Source: Bdellovibrio sp. ZAP7
Lineage (GTDB): Bacteria; Bdellovibrionota; Bdellovibrionia; Bdellovibrionales; Bdellovibrionaceae
DNA length: 64,000 nt
Assembly: GCF_006874645.1 (NCBI RefSeq)
Contig: NZ_CP030082.1
Coordinates: 3,534,001 to 3,598,000 of the forward strand
Direction: 5' to 3'
A model generated the notes under the pieces. That model saw only the letters and a program-made list of their open reading frames with translations. It was not told the origin of the DNA and did not search any database. This document shows, piece after piece, positions 16,801 to 24,619 of this stretch. The translations under genes and the position numbers were made by a program. The stretch's first letter is position 1. Each line of letters begins with the position of its first letter.

Positions 16801-17108
16801 AAAATATCTCCGGTCTTTTGACGAATCAAACGAGCCGAGTTCTCTGCTTTTTCAGCAGCGAATTTCGCTCTTACAAATTGTTCTTTAGCGCGGGCGTAAT
16901 CACGGTCATCGTAAAAGATGCGACCTTTGCGATAGGCTTCTTCAGCCTGATGCCAATATCCTGGCGAGTGGCGGGCAGCTTGAACAGCTCGGGCCGCATC
17001 AATAGCGGCCCGGGCAAGTGAATAATCCTCGATAGGGGCTGGGACAGTCTGACAACCAACCATCACCGAAAAAACTAAAACTCCGATGAATAATCTGGCC
17101 AAAGTCAC
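16797..17108 (-). CDS. Small lipoprotein, DUF4398-like
   Basis: 103 residues with a lipoprotein signal ending VMVGC (Cys19). The mature part is a helical hairpin rich in Ala and aromatic residues: YSLARAAIDAARAVQAARHSPGYWHQAEEAYRKGRIFYDDRDYARAKEQFVRAKFAAEKAENSARL. This matches the DUF4398 pattern often encoded beside pal and ybgF. Probably a periplasmic accessory of the Tol-Pal system; its exact role is not known. It lies 16 bases after pal. Confidence 0.82.
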   Translation of the reverse strand: MTLARLFIGVLVFSVMVGCQTVPAPIEDYSLARAAIDAARAVQAARHSPGYWHQAEEAYRKGRIFYDDRDYARAKEQFVRAKFAAEKAENSARLIRQKTGDIL

Positions 17109-17124
17109 AGCAACCCTTTCTTAA

Positions 17125-17625
17125 TTACTGAGCAGGTACGAAGTTAGCGCGGCGGTTTTTGCCCCAAGCTTCTTCAGAGTCACCGTTAGCAACTGGTTTT
17201 TCTTTACCGTAAGAGATAGTGCTCAAACGATCAGCTGGGATACCCAAAGAAACCATGTAAGCTTTAACTGCGTTAGCACGACGCTCACCCAAAGCTACGT
17301 TGTACTCGATAGTACCACGAGAGTCACAGTGACCTTCGATTTGTACTTTCACGTTACCGTTCTTTTTCATCCAGTCTACGTTTGTAGCGATATCTTTTTT
17401 AGAAGCCGCATCCAAGCTAGATTTGTCGTAACCGAAATGAACAGTTACTAGACCCGCGATTTTGCCAGAGTCAGAACCTGCTGGATCAAAGCTCATTGGC
17501 GTTGATTCAATTGCCGTGTTTCCAGTTGGTGAAGTTTGAATGTTTGCATCTGATTGAGCTTGTTTATTTTTACAACCAACTACCATTGCACATGCAACAA
17601 GACCTAGAGCCAATTTACGAACCAT
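17125..17625 (-). CDS. pal: Pal, peptidoglycan-associated OmpA-family lipoprotein
   Basis: 166 residues: lipobox MVVGC (Cys18), a short linker, then an OmpA-like domain (about 55-163) with VHFGYDKSSLD, QIEGHCDSRGTIEYNVALGERRANAVKAYMVSLG and KNRRANF. The Asp and Arg in this pattern bind meso-diaminopimelate of peptidoglycan. GGAGGA stands before the ATG. It anchors the outer membrane to the wall and is first in the minus-strand run that continues through ybgF, tsaD, rsmA and smpB. Confidence 0.95.
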   Translation of the reverse strand: MVRKLALGLVACAMVVGCKNKQAQSDANIQTSPTGNTAIESTPMSFDPAGSDSGKIAGLVTVHFGYDKSSLDAASKKDIATNVDWMKKNGNVKVQIEGHCDSRGTIEYNVALGERRANAVKAYMVSLGIPADRLSTISYGKEKPVANGDSEEAWGKNRRANFVPAQ

Positions 17626-17758
17626 GATGTCCTCCTATGAAGTTCGAATAGGTACAATTAACACAGTAAAAACTTTAATTTATAGCAGCTTATTGTCAAA
17701 CCTTTGCTTTCTTAAAGTGTGTTGCGTTGCTGTAACTGCCAAATAATGAGACGGAAAT

Positions 17759-20716
17759 ATGCAGGTTTTTTTATTTCGAGCGATTACTCTGCTGGGTTTA
17801 CTCACCTCTGTGACTGTGAATGCACAATGGGAAGTACAACCTCACATCAAATGGAAGACTCTTTCGACTCCCCATTTTGAAGTCATCTATAATGCCGAGC
17901 AGCAGGACCTTGGTCTTCTGTATGCTGAAAAGTTAGAACGCGCGTATTACCAATTGCAAATTTACTTTAGTGAAGCCCCACCAAAAACAACTGTCGTTAT
18001 TAACGACAAAACCGACATCACTAATGGTTACGCCACCCGCCTCCCTTACCCCCACATTATGGCGTACCCCGTTTTGCCCGGGCCCGAAGAGAGTTTAGCC
18101 GATACCGGCGACTGGGCCTTCGAACTTTTAGCTCACGAATACACCCATATTTTAAACTTCGAACCTGCCGGCGGAATCATGGTTCCCCTGCGCGCGGTCT
18201 TCGGGTCAGTCATCGCTCCTAACTTGGTTTTACCAAATTGGTGGAAAGAGGGCTTGGCCGTCGAAATGGAAACCCGCCTGGGCAACAAGGGACGCCTGCG
18301 ATCTTCGTATCAGGATTCCTTAGTCCGAGCGATGGTGGAAGACCAAACACTGTTCAAATATACGATTGCCGAGATCAACGAAAGCATTCCGACATGGCCT
18401 GAGGGCTCTCGTCCCTATATTTTTGGTTCCCTGATGTGGAGTCAGATCCTGGCCGACCAGGGAAAAAAAGTGGTCGATGCCCTGAACCAACGCCACGGCC
18501 GCCGCATTCCTTATTTCCTTGAAACGCCGGCTGAGGAAAATCTGGGCATGGAGTATTCCGCGCAATATGCAAAAGCCCTGAATGAAACCCAAGTGCGCGC
18601 GCAAACTCAGCTAAAAACTTTGCGGGAAGTTCTGCCGACTCCATTTACTCCCTTGAGAAACTCCTATCTGTTTTTAACAGCGCCTGCGATTTCTCCTGAT
18701 GGTAAACGCATGGCTGTCGTGACCGAGGACGATTCGAATAACCGTGCAGTTAAAATCATTGTTCGCGAAGACACCAGCACCAGCTTCATGGATGCCAAAG
18801 AAACCGATACGATTGAAAAATTCGATCAGAACTTTACTCCGACCCTAACCATGGATGAACCTCCTTCGGGAAGCATCCAAAGAGTCAGCTGGTATCCGGA
18901 TTCCCAAAAAATCGTCTATGACAAAATCGATGTCACGAATAAGGTCGATCGCTTCTCCGATCTTTTTCAGTTTGATATCCAGAAGAAAAAAACTCAGCGC
19001 CTGACCCGTGGATTACGAGCCCGCGAACCGTCGGTTTCACCTGATGGAAATAAAATCGTATTCGTTAAACTTGAGGGCGGAAGAACCCACCTTGCGACAT
19101 TGGGCTCGCCTGAAGACAGCAAAGAAGTTAAAACCCTGTTCTCGGCCCCGATGATGGACCGAATTTCTTATCCGGTGTTCTGGAATGAAGACACGATTGT
19201 ATTTTCGCTACGCCATGATGGCAGCGAGTATCTTTATACTTATAAGTTCTCCAGCAAAACTGTGGAAAAAATCCTGGGCGAGTTCCCGGATGCACGCTTC
19301 CCACGTAAAACTGTTGCGGGCTTGATCTTTACCTCCAGCAAAAATGGCACGCAGAATATTTATGTTGCGGATGAAAGACTGTTTTCTGCAAAACCGCTGA
19401 CTCACACTTTAACTTCGGTTTTTTCAGCGGACATCGATCCTTCACTGCAGGAACTTTTCGCAACTTCAATGACGTCGCAGGGTTTAAAAGTCGTCGCATA
19501 CAAACCTCAAGACTGGAAATCGACTCCGGAAGAGTTGCCACAAATTACGCCGATGCTGGCGGACCGGTATACTCCCCCAACTGAACAAGAACTGGCCGTG
19601 GATCAAGCTCGCGCTGAAACAGCCGTTCGCCAGGGAGAGATCGAAGATTACTCTGCGGGTGGATACTTGTGGCCCCGTTTTTGGGTTCCCTTCATTGCGG
19701 GATCTTCGAGTGATACCGGCTTGATTTTAGAAGCGATCACGATGGGCTTTGACCCTTTGAAAAAACATTCCTACACCGTCATTGCTACCTGGGACACCGC
19801 GATTAACAGAGGCGGGATCGATGCTTCCTATACGAATCAACAAACGAATCTGCCTTTTTTACTAAGTGGCTACACACGAAGCAGTTATATCGGGACTGTT
19901 GAAAACAAACTCACTGACACGTCCTATGCCGGTGCGGTTTTGCCGGATATGTTTTGGTTGTCACGCTATACGAGTCTGCAATTAGGTTGGCAGTACCTGC
20001 AACGTGAGGTGGTGCTTTCTGCAAATCCGATGACTCAAAGAACGGGCCCTTACGCTTACTTTTCTTATACGAACTATAGCAAATCAGGGGCACAGATTTC
20101 TCCCGAATCAGGTGGAAGTTTTTATCTGGGTGCATACAACTATGTTCAGCACGAAGATTATCTGCATCACTCGCAGTTCATCGCGGGGATCACCGCCTAT
20201 AATTCGCGCTTCCTTCCAAAGCATCACTCGTTGATGTTGCGCTTGAACGGAATGTACACGCCGGAAGTGATCTCCTCGCTGTATGGAGCTTCCTCACAAA
20301 ATATCGTTCAGTCCCAAGACAGTCCCTTGCCACAATACATTTTGCGCGGGTATGCGCGCGGGCAAGTCTACGGTCGCAACATGGCAAGCTTCACGGGCGA
20401 GTATCGCTTTCCGGTTTCGAATATTTATAGTGGCTCGGGCACTCTGCCGGTTTTCTTCCGTCGCGTGACGGGAGCGTTGACCGTTGACGGTGTTGCTGCC
20501 GATGGGGTTTTGGTGAATGATTCCACCAATCAAATCGTCTATAACGCCATCAACATGAAGCGCAGTTTCTGGAGTGCCGGCGCCGAAGCTCACCTGGAAA
20601 CCACCTTGGGCTTTATCGCCCCAGTGAATTTCATCGTGGGTGTTTATCAGGCTTTCAATGCCCCTAAGGGCTCAGAAACCGCCATCCAAACGTCGATCCA
20701 AATCACCGGCTTTTAG
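17759..20716 (+). CDS. Putative metalloprotease with TolB-like propeller and C-terminal barrel
   Basis: 985 residues with a signal peptide to about 22 (VNAQW). Residues 25-250 resemble the peptidase MA/gluzincin fold: HEYTH (126-130) is an HExxH zinc motif and WWKEGLAVEM supplies a likely third ligand Glu164. From about 300 to 610 there are WD40-like TolB/PD40 repeats (APAISPDGKRMAVV, RVSWYPDSQKIVYD, EPSVSPDGNKIVFVK). The last 350 residues are alternating strands consistent with an outer-membrane barrel, ending in phenylalanine as such proteins often do. It is likely an outer-membrane enzyme with the propeller facing the periplasm. It is divergent from pal. Confidence 0.85.
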   Translation: MQVFLFRAITLLGLLTSVTVNAQWEVQPHIKWKTLSTPHFEVIYNAEQQDLGLLYAEKLERAYYQLQIYFSEAPPKTTVVINDKTDITNGYATRLPYPHIMAYPVLPGPEESLADTGDWAFELLAHEYTHILNFEPAGGIMVPLRAVFGSVIAPNLVLPNWWKEGLAVEMETRLGNKGRLRSSYQDSLVRAMVEDQTLFKYTIAEINESIPTWPEGSRPYIFGSLMWSQILADQGKKVVDALNQRHGRRIPYFLETPAEENLGMEYSAQYAKALNETQVRAQTQLKTLREVLPTPFTPLRNSYLFLTAPAISPDGKRMAVVTEDDSNNRAVKIIVREDTSTSFMDAKETDTIEKFDQNFTPTLTMDEPPSGSIQRVSWYPDSQKIVYDKIDVTNKVDRFSDLFQFDIQKKKTQRLTRGLRAREPSVSPDGNKIVFVKLEGGRTHLATLGSPEDSKEVKTLFSAPMMDRISYPVFWNEDTIVFSLRHDGSEYLYTYKFSSKTVEKILGEFPDARFPRKTVAGLIFTSSKNGTQNIYVADERLFSAKPLTHTLTSVFSADIDPSLQELFATSMTSQGLKVVAYKPQDWKSTPEELPQITPMLADRYTPPTEQELAVDQARAETAVRQGEIEDYSAGGYLWPRFWVPFIAGSSSDTGLILEAITMGFDPLKKHSYTVIATWDTAINRGGIDASYTNQQTNLPFLLSGYTRSSYIGTVENKLTDTSYAGAVLPDMFWLSRYTSLQLGWQYLQREVVLSANPMTQRTGPYAYFSYTNYSKSGAQISPESGGSFYLGAYNYVQHEDYLHHSQFIAGITAYNSRFLPKHHSLMLRLNGMYTPEVISSLYGASSQNIVQSQDSPLPQYILRGYARGQVYGRNMASFTGEYRFPVSNIYSGSGTLPVFFRRVTGALTVDGVAADGVLVNDSTNQIVYNAINMKRSFWSAGAEAHLETTLGFIAPVNFIVGVYQAFNAPKGSETAIQTSIQITGF

Positions 20717-20767
20717 AGCAAAGTCGGTCTATTCCCTGGCCCATAATTTGTAATTACTAAGAGCAAG

Positions 20768-21610
20768 ATGAAGACAAAATCCTGCTCTCAATTCAGACGC
20801 TTTCTGCCGGGCTTCGCAGTGCCCACTTTTGGTCACTGCCACCGCAGTTCGACAGTGCGTCTCATTTTGAGACAGCTGATTTTAGCAGCCGTTTTACTTT
20901 CCAGTTTCGCCTTCCAAGCCCAAGCCGCAGAGATTTGCGCCGCCGTCTTCACCCCTGAAAAAGCCCCCTACATTTCCGAAAGAGTCGCAAAAAACAAATT
21001 CGTAACCAACCGCCACTTTGAAGAATACGCACGCGACCTGCACCCCGATTTTAAAAACAACATCGCAAAGCTGAGTGCAAATCAACACTGGATCGACCTA
21101 GGCGCCGGCAAAGCCACAGCCCAAATTGATTTTCTAAAAACTTTTAGCAACAAAAACCAAGCCCCCCAAGCCACAGCCGTAGCCTTCAAACTAGATCGCT
21201 GGTTCAAACCCTCATCCTATGAAGGAAAATTAAAAATCGAAGAAGGCGCCTACGAGACAATGCCCACTCCATCGTGGAAAAAAGCCGACATCATCACCGA
21301 CGTCTACGGCGTCCTTTCCTACACAGCCAACCTGAGCCAAGCCCTACAAAAAACTATCGACCTATTAAACCTAGAAGGCGAGCTGTACCTATTGATCAGC
21401 CCCTTCGCGACTCAAATAAAAACCAACAACGAACACATCACCCTAACCCAATACCTAAAATCCATCGAAGGCCTCAAAATCGAAGAAGGCACAACCACGT
21501 CTCAACTAAAAATCACAAAAACAAAAAACAACATCCAAATCCCCCCCATCGAAATCCTAAGATACACCGACCAAGCCCCACCCCTAAGAACCTACACCCC
21601 AAAAAACTAA
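20768..21610 (+). CDS. Predicted exported SAM-dependent methyltransferase-like protein
   Basis: 280 residues. WIDLGAGKATAQIDFL (about 108-123) is a class I SAM-binding motif I; ADIITDVYGVLSYTANLSQALQKTIDLLNLEGELYLLI matches motifs IV-V. Yet the N-terminus carries a hydrophobic signal-like segment (about 32-53, ending FQAQA before AEIC). Methyltransferases are rarely exported because SAM is cytoplasmic. The start is uncertain: ATG 20768 or GTG 20855, neither with a good ribosome site. The last 200 bases are strikingly poor in G and T on the coding strand, unlike neighbouring genes. Confidence 0.75.
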   Translation: MKTKSCSQFRRFLPGFAVPTFGHCHRSSTVRLILRQLILAAVLLSSFAFQAQAAEICAAVFTPEKAPYISERVAKNKFVTNRHFEEYARDLHPDFKNNIAKLSANQHWIDLGAGKATAQIDFLKTFSNKNQAPQATAVAFKLDRWFKPSSYEGKLKIEEGAYETMPTPSWKKADIITDVYGVLSYTANLSQALQKTIDLLNLEGELYLLISPFATQIKTNNEHITLTQYLKSIEGLKIEEGTTTSQLKITKTKNNIQIPPIEILRYTDQAPPLRTYTPKN

Positions 21611-21690
21611 AACCCCGTCCCCCATTCTGAAGCTCCCAGCAATTAACGAAATACCTTCGCCCCATCTCTCTTTGTCTAAAAAAACGGAAA

Positions 21691-21900
21691 CGAGCGAAGC
21701 AAGGTTTCAAAGGTGGGGAGAGGCACGCAGCGGGACCGGGGGCGGCTTTGGATTTTTGCGACCTCCGCCGGCGCACGATGCGCGAACCCGCCAAAGGCGG
21801 GCGGCGGCTGAGGGCCGGAAGCCCGAGTCGCAAAAAACCAAAGCCGACCACGGGCCCGCGGAGGGACACTCCCCACCTTTGAAGCCTTGCGTCGCGGCGA
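21691..21900. repeat. Two-headed hairpin repeat, copy 2
   Basis: The 394-base gap 21611-22004 is mostly this element. The outer stem starts with AAGGTTTCAAAGGTGGGGAG (21701-21720) against its complement at 21869-21888 with one G-U wobble, then continues imperfectly through CGGCTTTGG/CCAAAGCCG and TTTTTGCGAC/GTCGCAAAAA. The core repeats copy 1: CCGCCG (21765-21770) pairs with CGGCGG (21802-21807) around two heads, GCGCA-CGA-TGCGC and CCCGCC-AAA-GGCGGG, joined by GAA. A third small hairpin GGGC/GCCC follows. I see no coding potential in the rest of the gap. Confidence 0.78.
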
Positions 21901-22004
21901 GCCAAACCCGTCTACCTTGACAAAGATCGATCCCCCCGAAATTATTAAAGATAATGACAACGAGCGCCCAGGATTGGTGCTTATTGTATTTGGGGGGACA
22001 GTCG

Positions 22005-22511
22005 ATGGAAAAAATCAGCTGGATTAAAGAACTTGTGAAAGCTGAACAACAAATGGAAGAGTCCGGACTTATTGATATGAGTTTTGGCTTTGACGCTGAC
22101 AAAATTCTTGTTGGCGAAACTATCCAGTTCCTGTTGGCTCTAAAAACCGAATTCGTAGATTCATCATCAGCATTTAACGAACTAAAGCCGTCAGCTTTGG
22201 GGCGTATCAAAATCTACGGTATCGCAAAAACTCACGCTGACTTTATGTTGTTCCGTAATGGCTTCAAAATGATCTTTTCATTGAAGGGCCCAGGACAAAT
22301 CAGCGTTCGCTTTAACTTTATCGGAACAAACTATATCCCAACTCCAGGTGCTGCGGAAACGCAAGCAACGAACGTGATGGATGAGCATGTTGTTGAAGCA
22401 AAATGGGGTGCATTTGGTGAGTTAATCTGGACTTACCAAAACCAACCGGTGAAGTTGGAATACATGGTTCGCCATTATCTGACTTTGTTCATTAAAGAGA
22501 GTTCTAAATAA
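22005..22511 (+). CDS. Conserved-looking hypothetical protein
   Basis: 168 residues from the ATG at 22005, chosen because GGGGGGA lies 6 bases before it. No signal peptide or membrane helix. The protein is mixed alpha/beta with a middle section of strands (FMLFRNGFKMIFSLKGPGQISVRFNFIGTNYIPTP) and a C-terminal QPVKLEYMVRHYLTLFI helix. I do not recognise a family. It stands alone between the structured repeat and a strong terminator (22519-22546). Confidence 0.82.
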   Translation: MEKISWIKELVKAEQQMEESGLIDMSFGFDADKILVGETIQFLLALKTEFVDSSSAFNELKPSALGRIKIYGIAKTHADFMLFRNGFKMIFSLKGPGQISVRFNFIGTNYIPTPGAAETQATNVMDEHVVEAKWGAFGELIWTYQNQPVKLEYMVRHYLTLFIKESSK

Positions 22512-22518
22512 TTTTAAG

Positions 22519-22546
22519 AAAAAGGGAGCCATAAGCTCCCTTTTTT
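22519..22546 (+). terminator. Intrinsic terminator
   Basis: AAAAAGGGAGC (22519-22529) pairs with GCTCCCTTTTT (22535-22545) around CATAA and continues in Ts. It ends the 22005-22511 transcript. Confidence 0.92.
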
Positions 22547-22573
22547 ATTTCCGCCGACGGCTTTGTCCGCCTG

Positions 22574-22597
22574 ACGAGATCACGATCTCGTTTTTTT
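22574..22597 (+). terminator. Second hairpin with U-run, 50 bases before the pilin start
   Basis: ACGAGATC and GATCTCGT form an almost loopless palindrome (effective loop TCACGA) followed directly by eight Ts. It follows the terminator at 22519, so it may be a back-up, or an attenuator in the pilin leader if the pilin promoter lies upstream of it. Confidence 0.6.
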
Positions 22598-22622
22598 CAC
22601 AGCAGTCCTCGCTCTGTATTTG

Positions 22623-22645
22623 CAAACCTCACCCGCGGAGGTTTG
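22623..22645 (+). promoter_or_regulatory. Hairpin hiding the Shine-Dalgarno of the Flp pilin gene
   Basis: CAAACCTC (22623-22630) is the exact complement of GAGGTTTG (22638-22645), with loop ACCCGCG. The GGAGG ribosome-binding site (22637-22641) lies in the 3' arm, 8 bases before the ATG at 22650. Folding would block initiation, so translation control is plausible. Confidence 0.55.
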
Positions 22646-22649
22646 ATCT

Positions 22650-22922
22650 ATGAATAAATTCATCACAAACAAAAAAGGCCAGGGCCTTATCGAATATCTT
22701 ATTATTGTAGCCATCGTTGCCGTTGGCAGTATCGCTGTCATCAAAGTCGTGGGCGCCAACATCGATGTCCAATTCGCCAACGTCGCCAAGGCTTTAGGTG
22801 GAGATTCCGGCAAAGTAGCAGCTAAAGAAGTCACTGAAGGCATGTACAAAAAACGCGATTTCGGAAATTTCTTTGAAGACTCAGTCAATGACAAGTCATC
22901 AAACAAATCGAAAGGCAAATAA
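22650..22922 (+). CDS. flp: Flp-type (Tad, type IVb) major pilin
   Basis: 90 residues. A short basic leader MNKFITNKKG|QGLIEYLIIVAIVAVGSIAVIKVVG fits Flp prepilins: cleavage after Gly10 by a TadV-like peptidase, Glu5 of the mature protein, then a hydrophobic helix. The C-terminal tail is charged and Ser/Lys-rich. It heads a run of overlapping genes for TadE-like minor pilins. The secretin and CpaF ATPase of the same system are at 30.2-32.7 kb. Confidence 0.9.
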   Translation: MNKFITNKKGQGLIEYLIIVAIVAVGSIAVIKVVGANIDVQFANVAKALGGDSGKVAAKEVTEGMYKKRDFGNFFEDSVNDKSSNKSKGK

Positions 22923-23256
22923 AGGACAAGGACTGATTGAGGCTGTCTTAATCCTTCCAGTTTTGATGGCTTTTATCACTCTTCTGTTTTTTACAGCATA
23001 TCGTGCACTGGTATATTTTTACGCAGATGCAGCACTTCACGAAGCCATGATTTGCACGGACTCAGAAAGTATCGCCAGTTGCGAACATGAATTTAAAACT
23101 CATATTCAAAAAGTTCTGCTCAATGGCGAAGTTCCAGAGCTCCGCTTAAATCAGCGAGGATCTGGCAAAAGATACACTCTTCAAGGCGAAGTCAAAATCC
23201 AGAATCAAATCCAGATTCGTAAGGAGATGAAATTCCCACTTAAAGGTACGCTATGA
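22888..23256 (+). CDS. TadE-like minor pilin
   Basis: 122 residues from the ATG at 22888, which lies inside the pilin gene (35-base overlap in another frame). The N-terminus KANKGQGLIEAVLILPVLMAFITLLFF has the TadE/prepilin pattern: Gly cleavage site, Glu at mature position 5 and a single helix. The rest is a small soluble domain with two cysteines (CTDSESIASC). It is probably a minor pilin primed by TadV. The next start overlaps its stop by 4 bases. Confidence 0.82.
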   Translation: MTSHQTNRKANKGQGLIEAVLILPVLMAFITLLFFTAYRALVYFYADAALHEAMICTDSESIASCEHEFKTHIQKVLLNGEVPELRLNQRGSGKRYTLQGEVKIQNQIQIRKEMKFPLKGTL

Positions 23257-23966
23257 CATTGTCTGATCAAAAAGGCTTCGCGTTAGCCCTGATGGTGGCA
23301 CTCCTTCCCATAGTCTTGGCTGCGGGACTAGCGAGCTATGCTGCCATGACATTTCTGCAGATTGAGCAACGCTTTCTATACACCTGTCGCAGCGGCGGAA
23401 TCGACGGACAGGAAAACGCAGGTAAACAAATCGACGCGCTTTTAAAACTCAATCCCAAAGCCACAAGGTTAATTCAAAAAGAACAACGTGCCTTAGCAAA
23501 AATCGCCGCCACCGCGGGCACGCCAGCTCAAGCAGCGGCCATCATCGAGCATGAAGCGATACTCGCACAGCAAGGAATTTTAAAAATACGCCAACAGCAA
23601 ATTATCATCCAGGGAAATTTTGCTTTGCAGATTTCACAACAAAATACCGCGCGAAAATTGGGACTGCTGACTGCTGATATCAACGGATACAAAAGTCTTT
23701 TTGAAACCAGCGCACGCATCGAACCTAAAGCGGCTCCCAAGCTCGCCGTTTCACCGGAGGGCGCGGACATTGCTCCGACTTACCGAACTGATTCCGACAT
23801 CGAACGACGTCAAGCTCTGGTTCATAAATGGCAGTATCAGCTTCGGGTGCAGCAACATCTGCAAAGTTTTATCTCTGGGGATTATAAGTTTAATAAGTCC
23901 TGCGCCGTCACTGTCACAGAAAAAGGATCCTCGTGGACACCCAAAATTCTCAGGGACAAATTTTAA
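23253..23966 (+). CDS. Pseudopilin-like membrane protein of the Tad locus
   Basis: 237 residues. DQKGFALALMVALLPIVLAAGLASYAAM at the N-terminus is a prepilin-like Gly-Phe followed by a single hydrophobic helix. The remainder is a Gln/Ala-rich helical domain (KIAATAGTPAQAAAIIEHEAILAQQGILKIRQQQI) and a short cysteine-containing end. It occupies the place where tad loci carry TadF/TadG-like proteins, but similarity is by position and topology only. It overlaps both neighbours. Confidence 0.75.
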   Translation: MTLSDQKGFALALMVALLPIVLAAGLASYAAMTFLQIEQRFLYTCRSGGIDGQENAGKQIDALLKLNPKATRLIQKEQRALAKIAATAGTPAQAAAIIEHEAILAQQGILKIRQQQIIIQGNFALQISQQNTARKLGLLTADINGYKSLFETSARIEPKAAPKLAVSPEGADIAPTYRTDSDIERRQALVHKWQYQLRVQQHLQSFISGDYKFNKSCAVTVTEKGSSWTPKILRDKF

Positions 23967-24142
23967 TCGAAGCCTGCCTGTTTATGTTTTTTATTCTTCT
24001 GGTGTTTTGCATTGGCTTCAGCAGATTCAACGAAAACAAGAACGCAGTGAACTCGAAGGGTTATCAAGGATATAAAAGTTATGAAAATATTAAACAAAGA
24101 AATCAGCGCTTCCAATTTTCAAACGATAAACCTCGTAAATAA
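23933..24142 (+). CDS. Small prepilin-like protein
   Basis: 69 residues from a GTG start (AGGA upstream), overlapping the previous gene by 34 bases. NSQGQILIEACLFMFFILLVFCIGF repeats the Gly-Gln-x-Leu-Ile-Glu prepilin motif of the two upstream proteins, with Glu at mature position 5. The tail is short and basic. Probably another minor pilin of the Tad fibre. Confidence 0.72.
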   Translation: MDTQNSQGQILIEACLFMFFILLVFCIGFSRFNENKNAVNSKGYQGYKSYENIKQRNQRFQFSNDKPRK

Positions 24143-24611
24143 AATCAAAGAACTGAAATTTGAACACAAGCTTCTGCTCGGCGGCTTCATCGTTTCGGGC
24201 GCCATCACTTTTTTAAATAGCAAACCCACGACACCCGCCCCTGCCGCAACAGAAACCGCACCGGAATCCCTCGATACTTTTATCCCCCAAGGCTTAACAC
24301 TGATCCCTCTGGAAATTGCCAATTCAGAAGCTCTAAGTTCCATTGTCGGTCATATGGGTGGCGTTGTAGATCTGTATCTTGCACCGACCGACGCACGCAA
24401 AGGGGGAATTCGCGTGGCTTCGCGCGTGAAGCTGGTTCGTGCGCCCAGAAATCCGGATCAGTTCGCCATTTTAGTTAAAGAAACTGAGGGACAAAGAATC
24501 CTGCAACAAAGCGGACCCTTTATCGCTGTTGTCCAAAACCCTGAAGTGCGTGGTGGAAAATTAACCACCGCAGAAAAACAAAAAACCGTCAGAATCGAAT
24601 ACTCAAACTAG
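24081..24611 (+). CDS. CpaB/RcpC-like Tad assembly protein
   Basis: 176 residues, overlapping the previous gene by 62 bases. One N-terminal membrane helix (about 31-46, LLLGGFIVSGAITFL) is followed by a Pro/Ala linker and a periplasmic domain (about 70-175) that reads like the SAF/CpaB C-terminal region: GLTLIPLEIANSEALSSIVGHMGGVVDLYLAP...RVKLVRAPRNPDQFAILVKE. CpaB links to the outer-membrane secretin. Shorter than typical CpaB (about 250), so the match is to the C-terminal part. Confidence 0.72.
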   Translation: MKILNKEISASNFQTINLVNKIKELKFEHKLLLGGFIVSGAITFLNSKPTTPAPAATETAPESLDTFIPQGLTLIPLEIANSEALSSIVGHMGGVVDLYLAPTDARKGGIRVASRVKLVRAPRNPDQFAILVKETEGQRILQQSGPFIAVVQNPEVRGGKLTTAEKQKTVRIEYSN

Positions 24612-24619
24612 GAAATATT

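Noticed and set aside
21513..22210. Several open frames on both strands through repeat copy 2
   Set aside because: All depend on the palindrome and run into neighbouring genes; no ribosome sites or domains.
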